Notes under the pieces: model-generated | Database searches by the model: none | Told to the model about the DNA's origin: nothing | Seen by the model: only the letters and a program-made list of their open reading frames with translations | From: an uncultured Prevotella sp. | GTDB lineage: Bacteria; Bacteroidota; Bacteroidia; Bacteroidales; Bacteroidaceae | Assembly: GCA_902798285.1 (NCBI GenBank) | Contig: CADBVZ010000007.1 | Span: 16,224 to 80,223 of the forward strand | DNA length: 64,000 nucleotides | Direction: 5' to 3' | In this document: one piece after another, positions 33,471 to 42,640 of the stretch | Numbering within the stretch: position 1 is the first letter of the stretch | Layout: every line of letters starts with the position of its first letter | Translations under genes and position numbers: made by a program

Positions 33471-34937
33471 ATGTTATTAAGATTCCTTTTAGCAATAATC
33501 ATGATGATGACCTCATGCAATGAACAAAAAACGCCTGTGGTGAGACCTGCCACCCAGGCCAACCGATTCTATACGGGCAATCCAGAGGAGTTGAGTCAGG
33601 AGGTGGATAGTTTCCTGGCACTCCATAGTAGCAGAACCACATATCAAAATGTGGCAGCACTCATCGTGCCCCATGCTGGCTACTATTTCTCTGGCAATGT
33701 GGCTGCATCGGCTTATATGACACTCAACCCCAAGAAGTCGTACAAGCGTATCTTTCTCTTGGGACCAAGTCACCACGAATGGCTCAACGGGGCCTCAGTG
33801 AATAGCAAGGTGGATTATTACGCGACGCCATTAGGAAATGTGAAGGTAGATCGCGAAACAGCACAACAGCTGATAGATGCAGATAGTGTATTCAGTTATA
33901 AGGCTGCCGCCCATGCGCAGGAGCATTGCTTGGAGGTACAACTACCATTCCTGCAACGGAGACTTGATGAGGTGCCTCCCATCGTGCCCATCATCATTTC
34001 TACCAACGATTACTCCAAGTTAAAGCGGATGGCTGAGATGCTGAGACCCTATTTCACTGATGACAACCTCTTTATAATCAGTAGCGATTTTTCGCACTAT
34101 CCTTCGTACGAGGATGCCTATGAGGTGGATACCAAGACGGGAAAGGCTATTGAGACGGGCGATGTGGAGCAGCTAATTGCCACCATTGAAAACAATGCCG
34201 ATAGTGGCAAGCGCAATCTGGCTACAAGCGCCTGTGGCGAGTTTCCCATTATCACGCTGATGCTGATGTTGAACCACAACTACGAGATCAAGCATCTGAT
34301 GTATCAGAACTCAGGCGATATTGATAACCACGACCATAGTCGTGTGGTAGGCTATCATGCTTTCGCTTTCCTTCGCAAACAGATATCGGAAACAGAATTC
34401 ACCCTTACCGATGCTGACAAGAAACAACTGAAGGAAATAGCCCTTCAGAGCATCAAAGACTCCCTCGATAGCAAGCCTATCGCGCGGCCAACTCTTCATT
34501 CTCAATTATCAATTCTCAACTCAAAGTGCGGCGCCTTCGTTTCTCTCCACAAATATGGTCGGCTTCGTGGTTGTATCGGACACTTTGGTGAAGACTATCC
34601 TCTGCATGAGATTGTAGCTGAGATGGCGCGTGCTGCCGCTTTCGAAGATCCACGTTTCACACCCGTGACTCGAGAAGAGTTAGATGATATCGACATCGAG
34701 ATCTCCGTGCTTACACCTATGCGCCGCATCCAGAGTATTGATGAGTTTGAGTTGCATCGTCATGGCATTTATATCCGTAAAGGCTTCCGCAGCGGCACCT
34801 TCCTCCCACAGGTGGCCGACGAGGTAAACTGGACTAAGGAAGAGTTCATTGGTCATTGCTCACAAGATAAGGCTGGACTTGGTTGGGATGGTTGGCGCGA
34901 TGCGGAACTCTATGTTTACGAAGCAATAGTGTTCTGA
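33471..34937 (+). CDS. amrB: AmmeMemoRadiSam proteins B and A fused, with lipoprotein signal
   Basis: A 488-residue fusion. A short lipoprotein signal (MLLRFLLAIIMMMTSC) leads into a Memo-family domain (about residues 25-300; IVPHAGYYFSGNVAASAY, LLGPSHHEWLNGASV, ISSDFSHYPSYEDA). Residues ~310-488 are an AMMECR1 domain (GAFVSLHKYGRLRGCIGH, EDPRFTPVT, FLPQVADEVNWTKEEF). The system of Memo, AMMECR1 and radical SAM proteins is conserved in bacteria and archaea, but its reaction is not known to me. A repeat-like DNA tract encodes the loop LHSQLSILNSK ahead of the AMMECR1 core. The stop overlaps the radical SAM start (TGATG), so the two are translationally coupled. Confidence 0.88.
   Translation: MLLRFLLAIIMMMTSCNEQKTPVVRPATQANRFYTGNPEELSQEVDSFLALHSSRTTYQNVAALIVPHAGYYFSGNVAASAYMTLNPKKSYKRIFLLGPSHHEWLNGASVNSKVDYYATPLGNVKVDRETAQQLIDADSVFSYKAAAHAQEHCLEVQLPFLQRRLDEVPPIVPIIISTNDYSKLKRMAEMLRPYFTDDNLFIISSDFSHYPSYEDAYEVDTKTGKAIETGDVEQLIATIENNADSGKRNLATSACGEFPIITLMLMLNHNYEIKHLMYQNSGDIDNHDHSRVVGYHAFAFLRKQISETEFTLTDADKKQLKEIALQSIKDSLDSKPIARPTLHSQLSILNSKCGAFVSLHKYGRLRGCIGHFGEDYPLHEIVAEMARAAAFEDPRFTPVTREELDDIDIEISVLTPMRRIQSIDEFELHRHGIYIRKGFRSGTFLPQVADEVNWTKEEFIGHCSQDKAGLGWDGWRDAELYVYEAIVF
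34491..34524 (+). repeat. TCAATT-type low-complexity repeat inside the AMMECR1 domain
   Basis: Near-repeats of TTCTCAATTATCAATTC encode LHSQLSILNS, the kind of peptide that simple repeats leave inside Bacteroidota proteins. Confidence 0.5.
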
Positions 34938-35800
34938 TGGAGTGTAGGTATTATCAGACATTAGAGGACGGAAAGGTGGAGTGCCAACTCTGTCCACACC
35001 ATTGCAAGATAGCCAATGGCAAGACGGGGCTCTGTCGTAGTCGTCGTAACCAAAACGGTATACTCGTCAGTGAGGTATATGCCAAACCCTGTTCGCTGGC
35101 TATCGACCCAATCGAGAAAAAACCACTCTACCACTTCCATCCTGGCACCACCTGTCTATCCCTCGCTTGCACGGGTTGTAACTTCCGTTGTCTGAACTGT
35201 CAGAACCACGATATCTCTCAAGTATCACCATCTGACGCCGACTACTATAACCTTGCCCCCTCGGAACTCGTAGCACTCTGCCAAAAACACCATTGTCCAG
35301 GCATTGCCTACACTTACACAGAGCCCCTCACCTACTTGGAATACATCACGGATTGCGCACGTCTGGCACATGAGGCTGGGTTGTGGAATATTCTCGTCAC
35401 AGCAGGCTACGTCTGTCAGAAACCTTTAGCCGACCTGTTACCTTATCTTGACGCAGCAAATATCGACTTGAAATCCTTTAGCGATGAAATCTATAGTAAG
35501 GTAAGTGGTGGACATCTGCAACCTGTGCTCGACACTATCCTCGCCATGAAGCAAGCTGGGGTGTGGGTAGAAATCACCAACCTCATCATTCCTGGCATCA
35601 ACGACGATATGCAGATGATTCGAAGGATGTGTCACTGGCTAAAGGAGAACAACCTTAAAGAGGCTCCTCTTCATTTTAGCCGTTTCTTCCCTCGCTATAA
35701 GATGCAGCATCTTACCCCAACACCTATCCAGACGCTTAAAAACGCCAAACAGATAGCTAAAGAAGAAGGCATCCGCTATGTGTACTTAGGAAATGTCTAA
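34937..35800 (+). CDS. amrS: AmmeMemoRadiSam system radical SAM enzyme
   Basis: A 287-residue radical SAM protein. The start at 34937 overlaps the preceding stop; 18 further upstream codons are open but would lie inside the fusion gene. An N-terminal Cys-rich segment (CQLCPHHCKIANGKTGLC) precedes the iron-sulfur motif CNFRCLNC. GTTCLSLACTG and GIAYTYTEPLTYLEY fit the pyruvate formate-lyase-activase-like branch used with Memo and AMMECR1. It probably generates a radical on a small-molecule or protein substrate; which one is unknown. Its 3' end overlaps the convergent GH53-GH97 gene by 4 nt. Confidence 0.93.
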   Translation: MECRYYQTLEDGKVECQLCPHHCKIANGKTGLCRSRRNQNGILVSEVYAKPCSLAIDPIEKKPLYHFHPGTTCLSLACTGCNFRCLNCQNHDISQVSPSDADYYNLAPSELVALCQKHHCPGIAYTYTEPLTYLEYITDCARLAHEAGLWNILVTAGYVCQKPLADLLPYLDAANIDLKSFSDEIYSKVSGGHLQPVLDTILAMKQAGVWVEITNLIIPGINDDMQMIRRMCHWLKENNLKEAPLHFSRFFPRYKMQHLTPTPIQTLKNAKQIAKEEGIRYVYLGNV

Positions 35801-38697
35801 CGAATGATTAATCCACCATTGGGTTGAATCACCACCTTGGCTTTACCCTTCTTATCAATCTTCAGGGTAGTCATGGTGGGTTCGCCTTTTTGATTGTCTA
35901 TGTAAATCGTTGGAGTCTTACCAACGAACATAGACAAGTCGAGGGTCAGCTTCAGTGGTTCCTTTTGTGCATTCAGACCTGCGATATACCAATCATCTCC
36001 ATGGCGACGAGCCAAAACCACATACTTGCCAGGATAACCATCGATGAAACGTGTCTCATCCCAAGTGGTAGGCAGACCTTTCAGGAAGTCGAGCTCGAAC
36101 TGTGGCAACTCCTGCAAATTGTTGGGATACATGGCCACGCACTGGATAGAAGTCTGGTTGGTGATACCAGAAGCCATCTCGAAGATGTCAGTAGTCTTGC
36201 GAGAATGGCGACTCTTGTTGTCGCGGCTCAGATACTTGTTCATAATCACACCACCCCAGTCGATAGATGCCACAGCATTGCGACAGAAAGGATGCAAAGT
36301 AAGATCGAATGGCTCGTGAATAGCTGCGCCCTCGCCAAAGAATACGTTCTCGCTGGCCAAAACAGCCTCAGAAGCTACGTAGTTGGGGAACATACGCTCC
36401 CAACCGCGAGGCAGGGTACATCCATGGAAGATACACTGAATGCCATAACGATTGGCATCTACCATAATATCTTCGTAGAGCTGCAAAGTCTCCTGTTTAT
36501 CGCCTCCAAAGAAATCGACCTTGATGCCCTTAACGCCAATCTCCTGCAACCACTTGAACTCACGATTGCGAGCCAGCGATGTGTTCAGACAGTTACGTGG
36601 TCCCTGGGGTGCATCGTTCCAATAACCATTTGAGTTGTACCAGAGCATCAGCGATACGCCCTTAGACTGGGCATAGCGAGAAAGCTCTACCATTTTGTCG
36701 CGACCTATCTGTGTATCCCAAAGGGCGTCTACCAAACAATACTCATACCCCATTGTAGATGCGAGATCGATCAGATGAACCTGATCCTTATAATTGGTAG
36801 CACCATCCTGCCAGATAAGCCAGCTCCAGGTGTAGCGACCTGGCTTATAATCGTAAGCAGGCTCATAGAGAGGATCTACCACATCGTAACTTACAGTTGT
36901 CTCTACGATTGGCTTCAGTGTTGAACCCACCGTAATAGTACGCCAAGGAGTTTCACCGGGCAACGACATAGCCACAAACTCTGAGCCGAATCCACCATTC
37001 TCGCCCTTGTCAGGGAATGCGATGGTATAGCCTACACCCGGCTGATAATCAGACACATGTGTGCCGCAGTAAGCACCAGTGGTACCTGTCTCGCTCACTA
37101 GAGCCCATCCATCAGGCAGATGGAACATCAATGGGAAGGTATAACCACGACCATAGTGCGACTTAACGTTCATCTGTCCATCTACGCTGTAGCCCTCCTC
37201 GTAACTTGGTTTTGTGTTTGCCCAACCAGTTTCAGGACCAATCTGTGGGGTGATAAATGTTGTGGTTCCATCAGGGAAGTTAAAGCTGGTAGCCTCACCA
37301 AATATCAGTGTACGCTGCTTGTCGCGAGGACCCTTTGCGATACCATACTTAAAGGCCACATCGTTATCCGAGACCATAAAGGTGATGGTCATCTGCTGTT
37401 TTTTCTCATTCTCAACAGTCAGCACCAATTTATTGGCCTTGTAGTCGATGTGAGAGGTCTTGATGGTGCGCATATCGTAATGCTTCTCTACAGCCTCAGT
37501 CTTGTTGCCAACGATTTTCAGTCCGTTGGTAAGATCACCAATACTGGTGTTCAGTCCCAAGTTTGATTTTGCAACCATCTGTTTACCATCCAGCGATACC
37601 TGATAGGTAACCTTACCACTTTCGTTGCGTACGACTACCTCCAGATTGCCACTTGGGGACTTTACCTTAATTTCCTCAGTCTGACAAAGGGCTGAAGAGG
37701 CTTCCTTGAAGGCATCCATAATAGCAGTGGGGCGATGATTACGGAAGGCACCAAGTTTGTAATGGCCTTCAGCCTCGGGTGCCCAATAGAAGATACCCTT
37801 GCAATGTCCGCCCGTCTGATGACGAGCTGCGTTGATAAGACGATTCAGGAAAAGTTTGCCTTCGTCAGGATGATCGGCATCATAGCCTGTTTCAACGATC
37901 ATCAGCGGTGTGTGATAGGCATCCCAAAGTTGGTTGATGTTGGCAATGGCTTTCTCTAAAGTTTCATCTTCGCTTTGCGTCAGTTTGGCGTCGATATCCC
38001 AATAGGGATAAATACTCATACCTATCATGTCCCACTTGGCACCATATCTCTTGAGCCCCTCGAAGATATGCAGATAACGTTTAGGATCACAGCCTCCATC
38101 GAGGTGAACAATACAGAGGGCATCAGGGTAGACCTCCTTTACTGCATTATAGCCAGCCTGAGTGAGACCTGCATACTGCTCCATATTCTCGGAAGAGCGG
38201 CCCATGGGCCAGAGGAAACCATTGGTGGTCTCATTGCCAACCTGCACCCACTTCACGTCGATACCGTTTTCTTTCAACAACTGCAGAGTCTCACGGGTAT
38301 GCTGAGCCAACGCTGACTTCATCTGCTCATAGTTCATCTCCTCCCAAGCCTTGGGAATATTCTGTTTACCAGGATCAGCCCACCAGTCACTATAATGGAA
38401 ATCTATCATGATGGCCATATCGAGTTCCTTAGCACGGAGCGCAAGCTTCAGCACGTCCTCCTTGCTACTAAATCCACCTCTGGGATTAACCCAAACACGA
38501 TATCGAGCAGCATTCAAACCATACGACTTCATGAGCCTTGTATTCTCACACGACTCGCCTTGGGCATTAAAGAGTTGCTGGCCAAAAGACTCAAGAGTGG
38601 ACGTACCACTGATATCAGCACCCAACCAAAAGGTATCATCTGCAAAGGTAGGCAACATCAGCATCAGCATTGCCAAGAGGGAAAATAATCTCTTCAT
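35797..38697 (-). CDS. GH53 endo-galactanase fused to GH97 glycosidase
   Basis: A 966-residue secreted bifunctional enzyme. After the signal peptide, residues ~22-335 are GH53 (FWLGADISG, IDFHYSDWWADPGKQ); Glu156 in VQVGNE is the expected acid/base and Glu269 in IVETGYD the nucleophile. GH53 cuts beta-1,4-galactan. Residues ~345-966 are GH97 (VKSPSGNLEVVV, GRYTWSWLIWQ, the barrel and the C-terminal beta domain). An Asp at about residue 727 in GIKVDFFGG sits where retaining GH97 members have their nucleophile, which points to an alpha-galactosidase or arabinopyranosidase-type activity rather than the inverting alpha-glucosidase. One frame spans both. A -7 box TATATTTG lies at 38760-38767 on the minus strand. 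Confidence 0.9.
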   Translation of the reverse strand: MKRLFSLLAMLMLMLPTFADDTFWLGADISGTSTLESFGQQLFNAQGESCENTRLMKSYGLNAARYRVWVNPRGGFSSKEDVLKLALRAKELDMAIMIDFHYSDWWADPGKQNIPKAWEEMNYEQMKSALAQHTRETLQLLKENGIDVKWVQVGNETTNGFLWPMGRSSENMEQYAGLTQAGYNAVKEVYPDALCIVHLDGGCDPKRYLHIFEGLKRYGAKWDMIGMSIYPYWDIDAKLTQSEDETLEKAIANINQLWDAYHTPLMIVETGYDADHPDEGKLFLNRLINAARHQTGGHCKGIFYWAPEAEGHYKLGAFRNHRPTAIMDAFKEASSALCQTEEIKVKSPSGNLEVVVRNESGKVTYQVSLDGKQMVAKSNLGLNTSIGDLTNGLKIVGNKTEAVEKHYDMRTIKTSHIDYKANKLVLTVENEKKQQMTITFMVSDNDVAFKYGIAKGPRDKQRTLIFGEATSFNFPDGTTTFITPQIGPETGWANTKPSYEEGYSVDGQMNVKSHYGRGYTFPLMFHLPDGWALVSETGTTGAYCGTHVSDYQPGVGYTIAFPDKGENGGFGSEFVAMSLPGETPWRTITVGSTLKPIVETTVSYDVVDPLYEPAYDYKPGRYTWSWLIWQDGATNYKDQVHLIDLASTMGYEYCLVDALWDTQIGRDKMVELSRYAQSKGVSLMLWYNSNGYWNDAPQGPRNCLNTSLARNREFKWLQEIGVKGIKVDFFGGDKQETLQLYEDIMVDANRYGIQCIFHGCTLPRGWERMFPNYVASEAVLASENVFFGEGAAIHEPFDLTLHPFCRNAVASIDWGGVIMNKYLSRDNKSRHSRKTTDIFEMASGITNQTSIQCVAMYPNNLQELPQFELDFLKGLPTTWDETRFIDGYPGKYVVLARRHGDDWYIAGLNAQKEPLKLTLDLSMFVGKTPTIYIDNQKGEPTMTTLKIDKKGKAKVVIQPNGGLIIR

Positions 38698-38817
38698 TTT
38701 CTATCTATTTTAGTTCTTTACCGCTGTTCATGCGGGTTAAAGTTTTGTAATATTGGGTGCAAATATAGCATTTTTTTTGTAATAATCAGTACTTTTGCAC
38801 AAAATTAATTTAGGAAA

Positions 38818-39282
38818 ATGGAATATATGTCGCAAGAGGGCTTCGATAAACTCGTGGCCGAACTGAAAGAACTGGAAAACGTAGAGCTTCCCGCAGTGAG
38901 GGATGCCATCGCTGAAGCCCGTGACAAGGGTGATCTCAGCGAGAATTTCGAATATCATGCCGCCAAGCGCGAACAGTCCAGACTGCTGGGTAGGATACGT
39001 TTCATGCAGAAGGTACTGGAGAATGCCAGGGTCATCGACAAGTCGAAACTCGGTGGTGACAGCGTAGGACTACTCAGTAAGGTGGAAATGACCAATCTGG
39101 CCAACAATGCCCGTATGACCTATACCATCGTCAGTCCCCACGAGGCCAACCTGCGTGAGGGAAAGATATCCATCAAATCGCCTATCGCCCAGGCCTTGTT
39201 AAACAAAAAAGCAGGCGACACTGTAGAAGTACGTGTACCTGCTGGATTGATGAAACTCCGTATTGAGAGTATAGAACTTTAG
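38818..39282 (+). CDS. greA: Transcription elongation factor GreA
   Basis: A 154-residue protein that rescues backtracked RNA polymerase by stimulating transcript cleavage. The N-terminal coiled coil carries the acidic tip (AIAEARDKGDLSENFEYHAAK), followed by the FKBP-like C-terminal domain (ISIKSPIAQALLNKKAGDTVEV). Length is normal. A TACTTTTG box at 38790-38797 is a likely -7 element, without a good TTG. The gene is divergent from the GH53-GH97 gene and overlaps the DUF3667 gene by 4 nt tail to tail. Confidence 0.97.
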   Translation: MEYMSQEGFDKLVAELKELENVELPAVRDAIAEARDKGDLSENFEYHAAKREQSRLLGRIRFMQKVLENARVIDKSKLGGDSVGLLSKVEMTNLANNARMTYTIVSPHEANLREGKISIKSPIAQALLNKKAGDTVEVRVPAGLMKLRIESIEL

Positions 39283-40217
39283 GCGCCAGACATCTTATAA
39301 AGGATAAATACATAGCTTCCCCCGACGATCACTACAAAGGCGACAAAGATCAACACAGAGAGACTAATGTAGCCCAATACCCGTTTCTTGGAAAAACCAG
39401 AGAACTGTTTGAGGGTTACAAAGATCATCAGCAAGGCTATGAGTTTGAGGAGCCCAGAATTAAACAGCGTACCCAGGATAGAGTATATACTATACATATT
39501 CGAGGTATAGACCAGCGCTACAAAGAATTCTGAGAAACGGAGGTCGGGAATGATGGGCGACTTGCGGAAGAAGTAATACAAGGGTATAGACACCAGCATC
39601 AGCATAACCAGCGCAAAGATGGCCGGATATTTCTTGCGTAGCATATTCATCCAGTTGGCCGTTTTCACGCCTCCTTTGTACATGGGATTCTCCACCTCCA
39701 CATCATTAATAGTAATGTTGCCGTTATTCATCTCAACATGTTTACTATGTTTCCTGGCCTCCTCCACGATTTCCTTTTTTGCTTCCTTCACCTCGTCCTT
39801 CGCCTCTTCTTCGGCAGTAAGTCCCAGGCCATGTTCTACCACCAGCGAGAAGGCTGTTAGCAGGAAGAACATCTTAAAAGGAGGGAAATAAGCCGACTGC
39901 ATACCTCTGAGATAATCGCGGATCATATAGCCAGGTCGGAACATCAGATCGCGCAAACTACGGAACATACTACGGTTGCCAATGCCCCACACATCGAGGA
40001 AGTGCATGAAAGCTTTTTTGAAGGAGAAGCGCCCCACCTTGGCCGATTGTCCACAACGCGGACAGAAATTGCCCTGATATCTCGTGCCACAGGAAGCACA
40101 GACGTGTACCTCCTCAGAGAGCGGGGCTAATTCATAAGATCGGTGCTGCCAGATATGGAAGGCCCGCAACCATATTTTTCGTTGGCTCTTATTGGTAATA
40201 TATTCCAATGCTCGCAT
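39279..40217 (-). CDS. DUF3667-type membrane protein with zinc ribbon
   Basis: A 312-residue protein starting at the ATG at 40217, just after a good promoter; the longer frame runs backwards into the next gene. A zinc-ribbon (CASCGTRYQGNFCPRCGQ) near residue 40 is followed by an amphipathic region (FRSLRDLMFRPGYMIRDYLRG) and several membrane helices (FKMFFLLTAFSLVV, FALVMLMLVSIPLYYFF and two more near the C-terminus). A highly charged stretch (EEEAKDEVKEAKKEIVEEARK) lies between helices. The family is common in Bacteroidota and of unknown function. Confidence 0.8.
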   Translation of the reverse strand: MRALEYITNKSQRKIWLRAFHIWQHRSYELAPLSEEVHVCASCGTRYQGNFCPRCGQSAKVGRFSFKKAFMHFLDVWGIGNRSMFRSLRDLMFRPGYMIRDYLRGMQSAYFPPFKMFFLLTAFSLVVEHGLGLTAEEEAKDEVKEAKKEIVEEARKHSKHVEMNNGNITINDVEVENPMYKGGVKTANWMNMLRKKYPAIFALVMLMLVSIPLYYFFRKSPIIPDLRFSEFFVALVYTSNMYSIYSILGTLFNSGLLKLIALLMIFVTLKQFSGFSKKRVLGYISLSVLIFVAFVVIVGGSYVFILYKMSGA

Positions 40218-40240
40218 AGCAGATAAGTAAAATATGGTTG

Positions 40241-40271
40241 CAAAAATACACATTATCTTTAATATGTGCAA
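40241..40271 (-). promoter_or_regulatory. Promoter of the DUF3667 gene
   Basis: Minus strand: TTG at 40269-40271, 20-nt spacer, TATTTTTG at 40241-40248, 24 nt before the ATG. Confidence 0.7.
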
Positions 40272-40287
40272 GTAAAATCGGAAAAGT

Positions 40288-40318
40288 TTGGTTGTATGAG
40301 GAATATTATGTACTTTTG
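40288..40318 (+). promoter_or_regulatory. Promoter of the second carboxylesterase gene
   Basis: TTG at 40288-40290, 20-nt spacer, TACTTTTG at 40311-40318, 26 nt before the ATG; divergent from the DUF3667 promoter. Confidence 0.7.
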
Positions 40319-40344
40319 CACCTGACAAAAAATGGATAACAGAT

Positions 40345-41898
40345 ATGAAGAAAACAGCTTTGGCACTTTTAGGGTGGCTGATGGTTCTTACAACTGCCTC
40401 AGCACAGGGAGAGAATAACCAAGTTATCAGCACCACTAATGGACTGGTGAGCGGCATCATGCAAGAGGGCACGATGGCCTGGTTAGGTATTCCCTATGCA
40501 AAGGTTGAACGGTTTATGCCCCCATTACCCGTTGAGAAGTGGGAAGGTGTAAGAGCCTGCGACCACTGGGGACCACAGACCATGCAACAAACCTGGGGCA
40601 AGCAACTCTCAGAAGACGAGATGTCGGAGAACTGCTGTGTGCTGAACGTATGGACCACTGACACCAAGGCATGTAAGCCTGTGATGCTGTGGCTCCATGG
40701 AGGTGGCTTCGACTCTGGTACGTCAGAATGGGATCCCGGTATGCAACTGGCCAAAAAAGATGTGGTAGTTGTTAGCATCAACCATCGTCTGAACATTCTC
40801 GGTTTCCTCGATCTCTCAGCTGTTTCTGATAAATACAAATATTCTGGCAATGTGGGCATGCTCGACGTGGTTCAGGCCTTAGAATGGATTCGTGACAACA
40901 TTGCCAACTTCGGAGGCGACCCTAAGAACGTGACTGTATTTGGTGAATCAGGCGGAGGCGGCAAGGTGGGCACGCTGTTAAGTATGCCAGCTGCCAGAGG
41001 ACTTTTCCATAAGGCCATCATCATGAGTGGCACCATCCTCAACGTGAACACCAAACAGATGACTGAAGAGCTTGGCAAAGCTGTTGTAAAGGAACTAGGT
41101 ATCACAGAAAAGGATATAGACCGTATCAAGGATGTGCCTTATCAGGAACTCTACGATGCTGGTCAGCGGGCGATGGCAGCCAGTATAGGCACTCGTAAGC
41201 CTGGTACCCCAATGATGTGGGGATTTGGTCCAACACCCGATGGTGAGACCCTGCTCCAACAACCCTTCCAACCGAACTTCGCCAGCATTAGCGATGATAT
41301 CCCCATCATGATTGGCACTACGTTCAACGAACTCCAGAGACTGCACTATAACCGCGAACTGACCCTTGAGGATGCCAAGAAAGAGTTGAAACCAACCTTC
41401 GGCGACGAAACGGAGGCTTATATCGCTGCCTTTGCCAAGGCTTATCCCGATTATACACCTCAGGACTTGCTGAGTATCGACTGGCTCTTCCGTCCGAAGA
41501 CTATCATCACAGCCGATGCTATTGCCGAGAGTCGCAAGGCTCCCACCTATATGTATATGTTCACCTGGCGTTCACCACTGAACAATGGCTCTATCCATGG
41601 TCACGAACTCAAATTCTGTTTCAATACACTCCATAGGGCTAAAAATGACTTGCCTCAGCCTACTGCAGACGATCTGAAGTTGGCCGATACGATGAGTAAC
41701 GTGTGGGCTCAGTTTGCCAAGACAGGCAATCCAAACATCGAGGGACTTCCCTCATGGCAGGTCTATACGGCTGAAAATGGCGAGCTGATGGTGTTCAATC
41801 ACAAATGCTACATCCGTCATAATCCTGATCGTGAGTTGGAACAGATTATCAATCGTCACTGCTTTAAACAGCTTGATGAGTTCAGAAAGAAGAAATAA
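40345..41898 (+). CDS. Type B carboxylesterase, secreted
   Basis: A 517-residue alpha/beta-hydrolase with a cleavable signal peptide (MKKTALALLGWLMVLTTASAQ). The nucleophile elbow is FGESGGGGK, with the oxyanion segment LWLHGGGFDSG and the signature ENCCVLNVW. NIHGHELKF-like sequence (SIHGHELKFCF) supplies the catalytic His, and IGTTFNELQRL the acid. It is a paralogue of the 31256 esterase but is not a lipoprotein and lacks the charged insertion. Followed at 15 nt by a HAD gene, so it may be first in a four-gene run ending with dprA. Substrate unknown. Confidence 0.88.
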   Translation: MKKTALALLGWLMVLTTASAQGENNQVISTTNGLVSGIMQEGTMAWLGIPYAKVERFMPPLPVEKWEGVRACDHWGPQTMQQTWGKQLSEDEMSENCCVLNVWTTDTKACKPVMLWLHGGGFDSGTSEWDPGMQLAKKDVVVVSINHRLNILGFLDLSAVSDKYKYSGNVGMLDVVQALEWIRDNIANFGGDPKNVTVFGESGGGGKVGTLLSMPAARGLFHKAIIMSGTILNVNTKQMTEELGKAVVKELGITEKDIDRIKDVPYQELYDAGQRAMAASIGTRKPGTPMMWGFGPTPDGETLLQQPFQPNFASISDDIPIMIGTTFNELQRLHYNRELTLEDAKKELKPTFGDETEAYIAAFAKAYPDYTPQDLLSIDWLFRPKTIITADAIAESRKAPTYMYMFTWRSPLNNGSIHGHELKFCFNTLHRAKNDLPQPTADDLKLADTMSNVWAQFAKTGNPNIEGLPSWQVYTAENGELMVFNHKCYIRHNPDRELEQIINRHCFKQLDEFRKKK

Positions 41899-41913
41899 CC
41901 ATTTAATAAAATA

Positions 41914-42618
41914 ATGAGACTGTATACCGACCTTTTCCTAGACTTCGACGATACACTCTACGATACGCATGGTAATGCCGTTATTGCCTTGCACGAACTT
42001 TTTGAGACCCTACAACTAGGACAGTATTTCGCTGACCCCGAGGTTTTCTACGACGAATACTGGAAAGCCAACATCGATCTTTGGACGCGTTATTCAAAAG
42101 AAGAGATCACGCGCGACTACCTGATTGTGGAGCGTTTCCGGCGTCCGCTGAGTTTCGTCAAAGGACTAGACCCCACAGAAGAATATTGTCTGAAGGCCAG
42201 CGACCTGTTTCTCGACTATTGTTCCTCGAAGCCCGGACTTGTAGAAGGTGCCCATGAACTGGTGGATTACCTGAAGAACAAAGGTTATCGGATGCATATC
42301 TGCAGCAACGGATTCCATGAGGTGCAATACAAGAAACTGCGCGCTTGCGGACTATTCGACTATTTTGATACCATCATCCTCAGTGAGGATGCAGGAGCCA
42401 ATAAACCCTCCAAGCAGTTCTTCGACTATGCTTTACAGAAGTCGGGGGCCGTTAAGGCAAAGACACTGATGATAGGCGATAACTTCAATACGGACATCCT
42501 CGGCGCCAAACAGGCTGGCTTCGACACAGCCTATTTCAACCGTTTTCCAGACTATCCTGCGCCAGAACCAGCTACCTTTGAGGTTACAAACCTTAGCCAA
42601 CTGATGGATATCTTATGA
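41914..42618 (+). CDS. HAD hydrolase, YjjG-like nucleotidase type
   Basis: A 234-residue cytoplasmic HAD phosphatase. Motif I is FLDFDDTLYDT, motif II ICSNGF, motif III Lys in AGANKPSKQFF, and motif IV MIGDNFNTDILGAKQAG. The helical cap lies between motifs I and II, and the overall pattern matches the noncanonical pyrimidine nucleotidase group. It probably dephosphorylates nucleotides or other small phosphates. It lies between the esterase and DUF2851 genes with short gaps. Confidence 0.88.
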   Translation: MRLYTDLFLDFDDTLYDTHGNAVIALHELFETLQLGQYFADPEVFYDEYWKANIDLWTRYSKEEITRDYLIVERFRRPLSFVKGLDPTEEYCLKASDLFLDYCSSKPGLVEGAHELVDYLKNKGYRMHICSNGFHEVQYKKLRACGLFDYFDTIILSEDAGANKPSKQFFDYALQKSGAVKAKTLMIGDNFNTDILGAKQAGFDTAYFNRFPDYPAPEPATFEVTNLSQLMDIL

Positions 42619-42640
42619 GCTAAAAAATTAAACCAGTATT

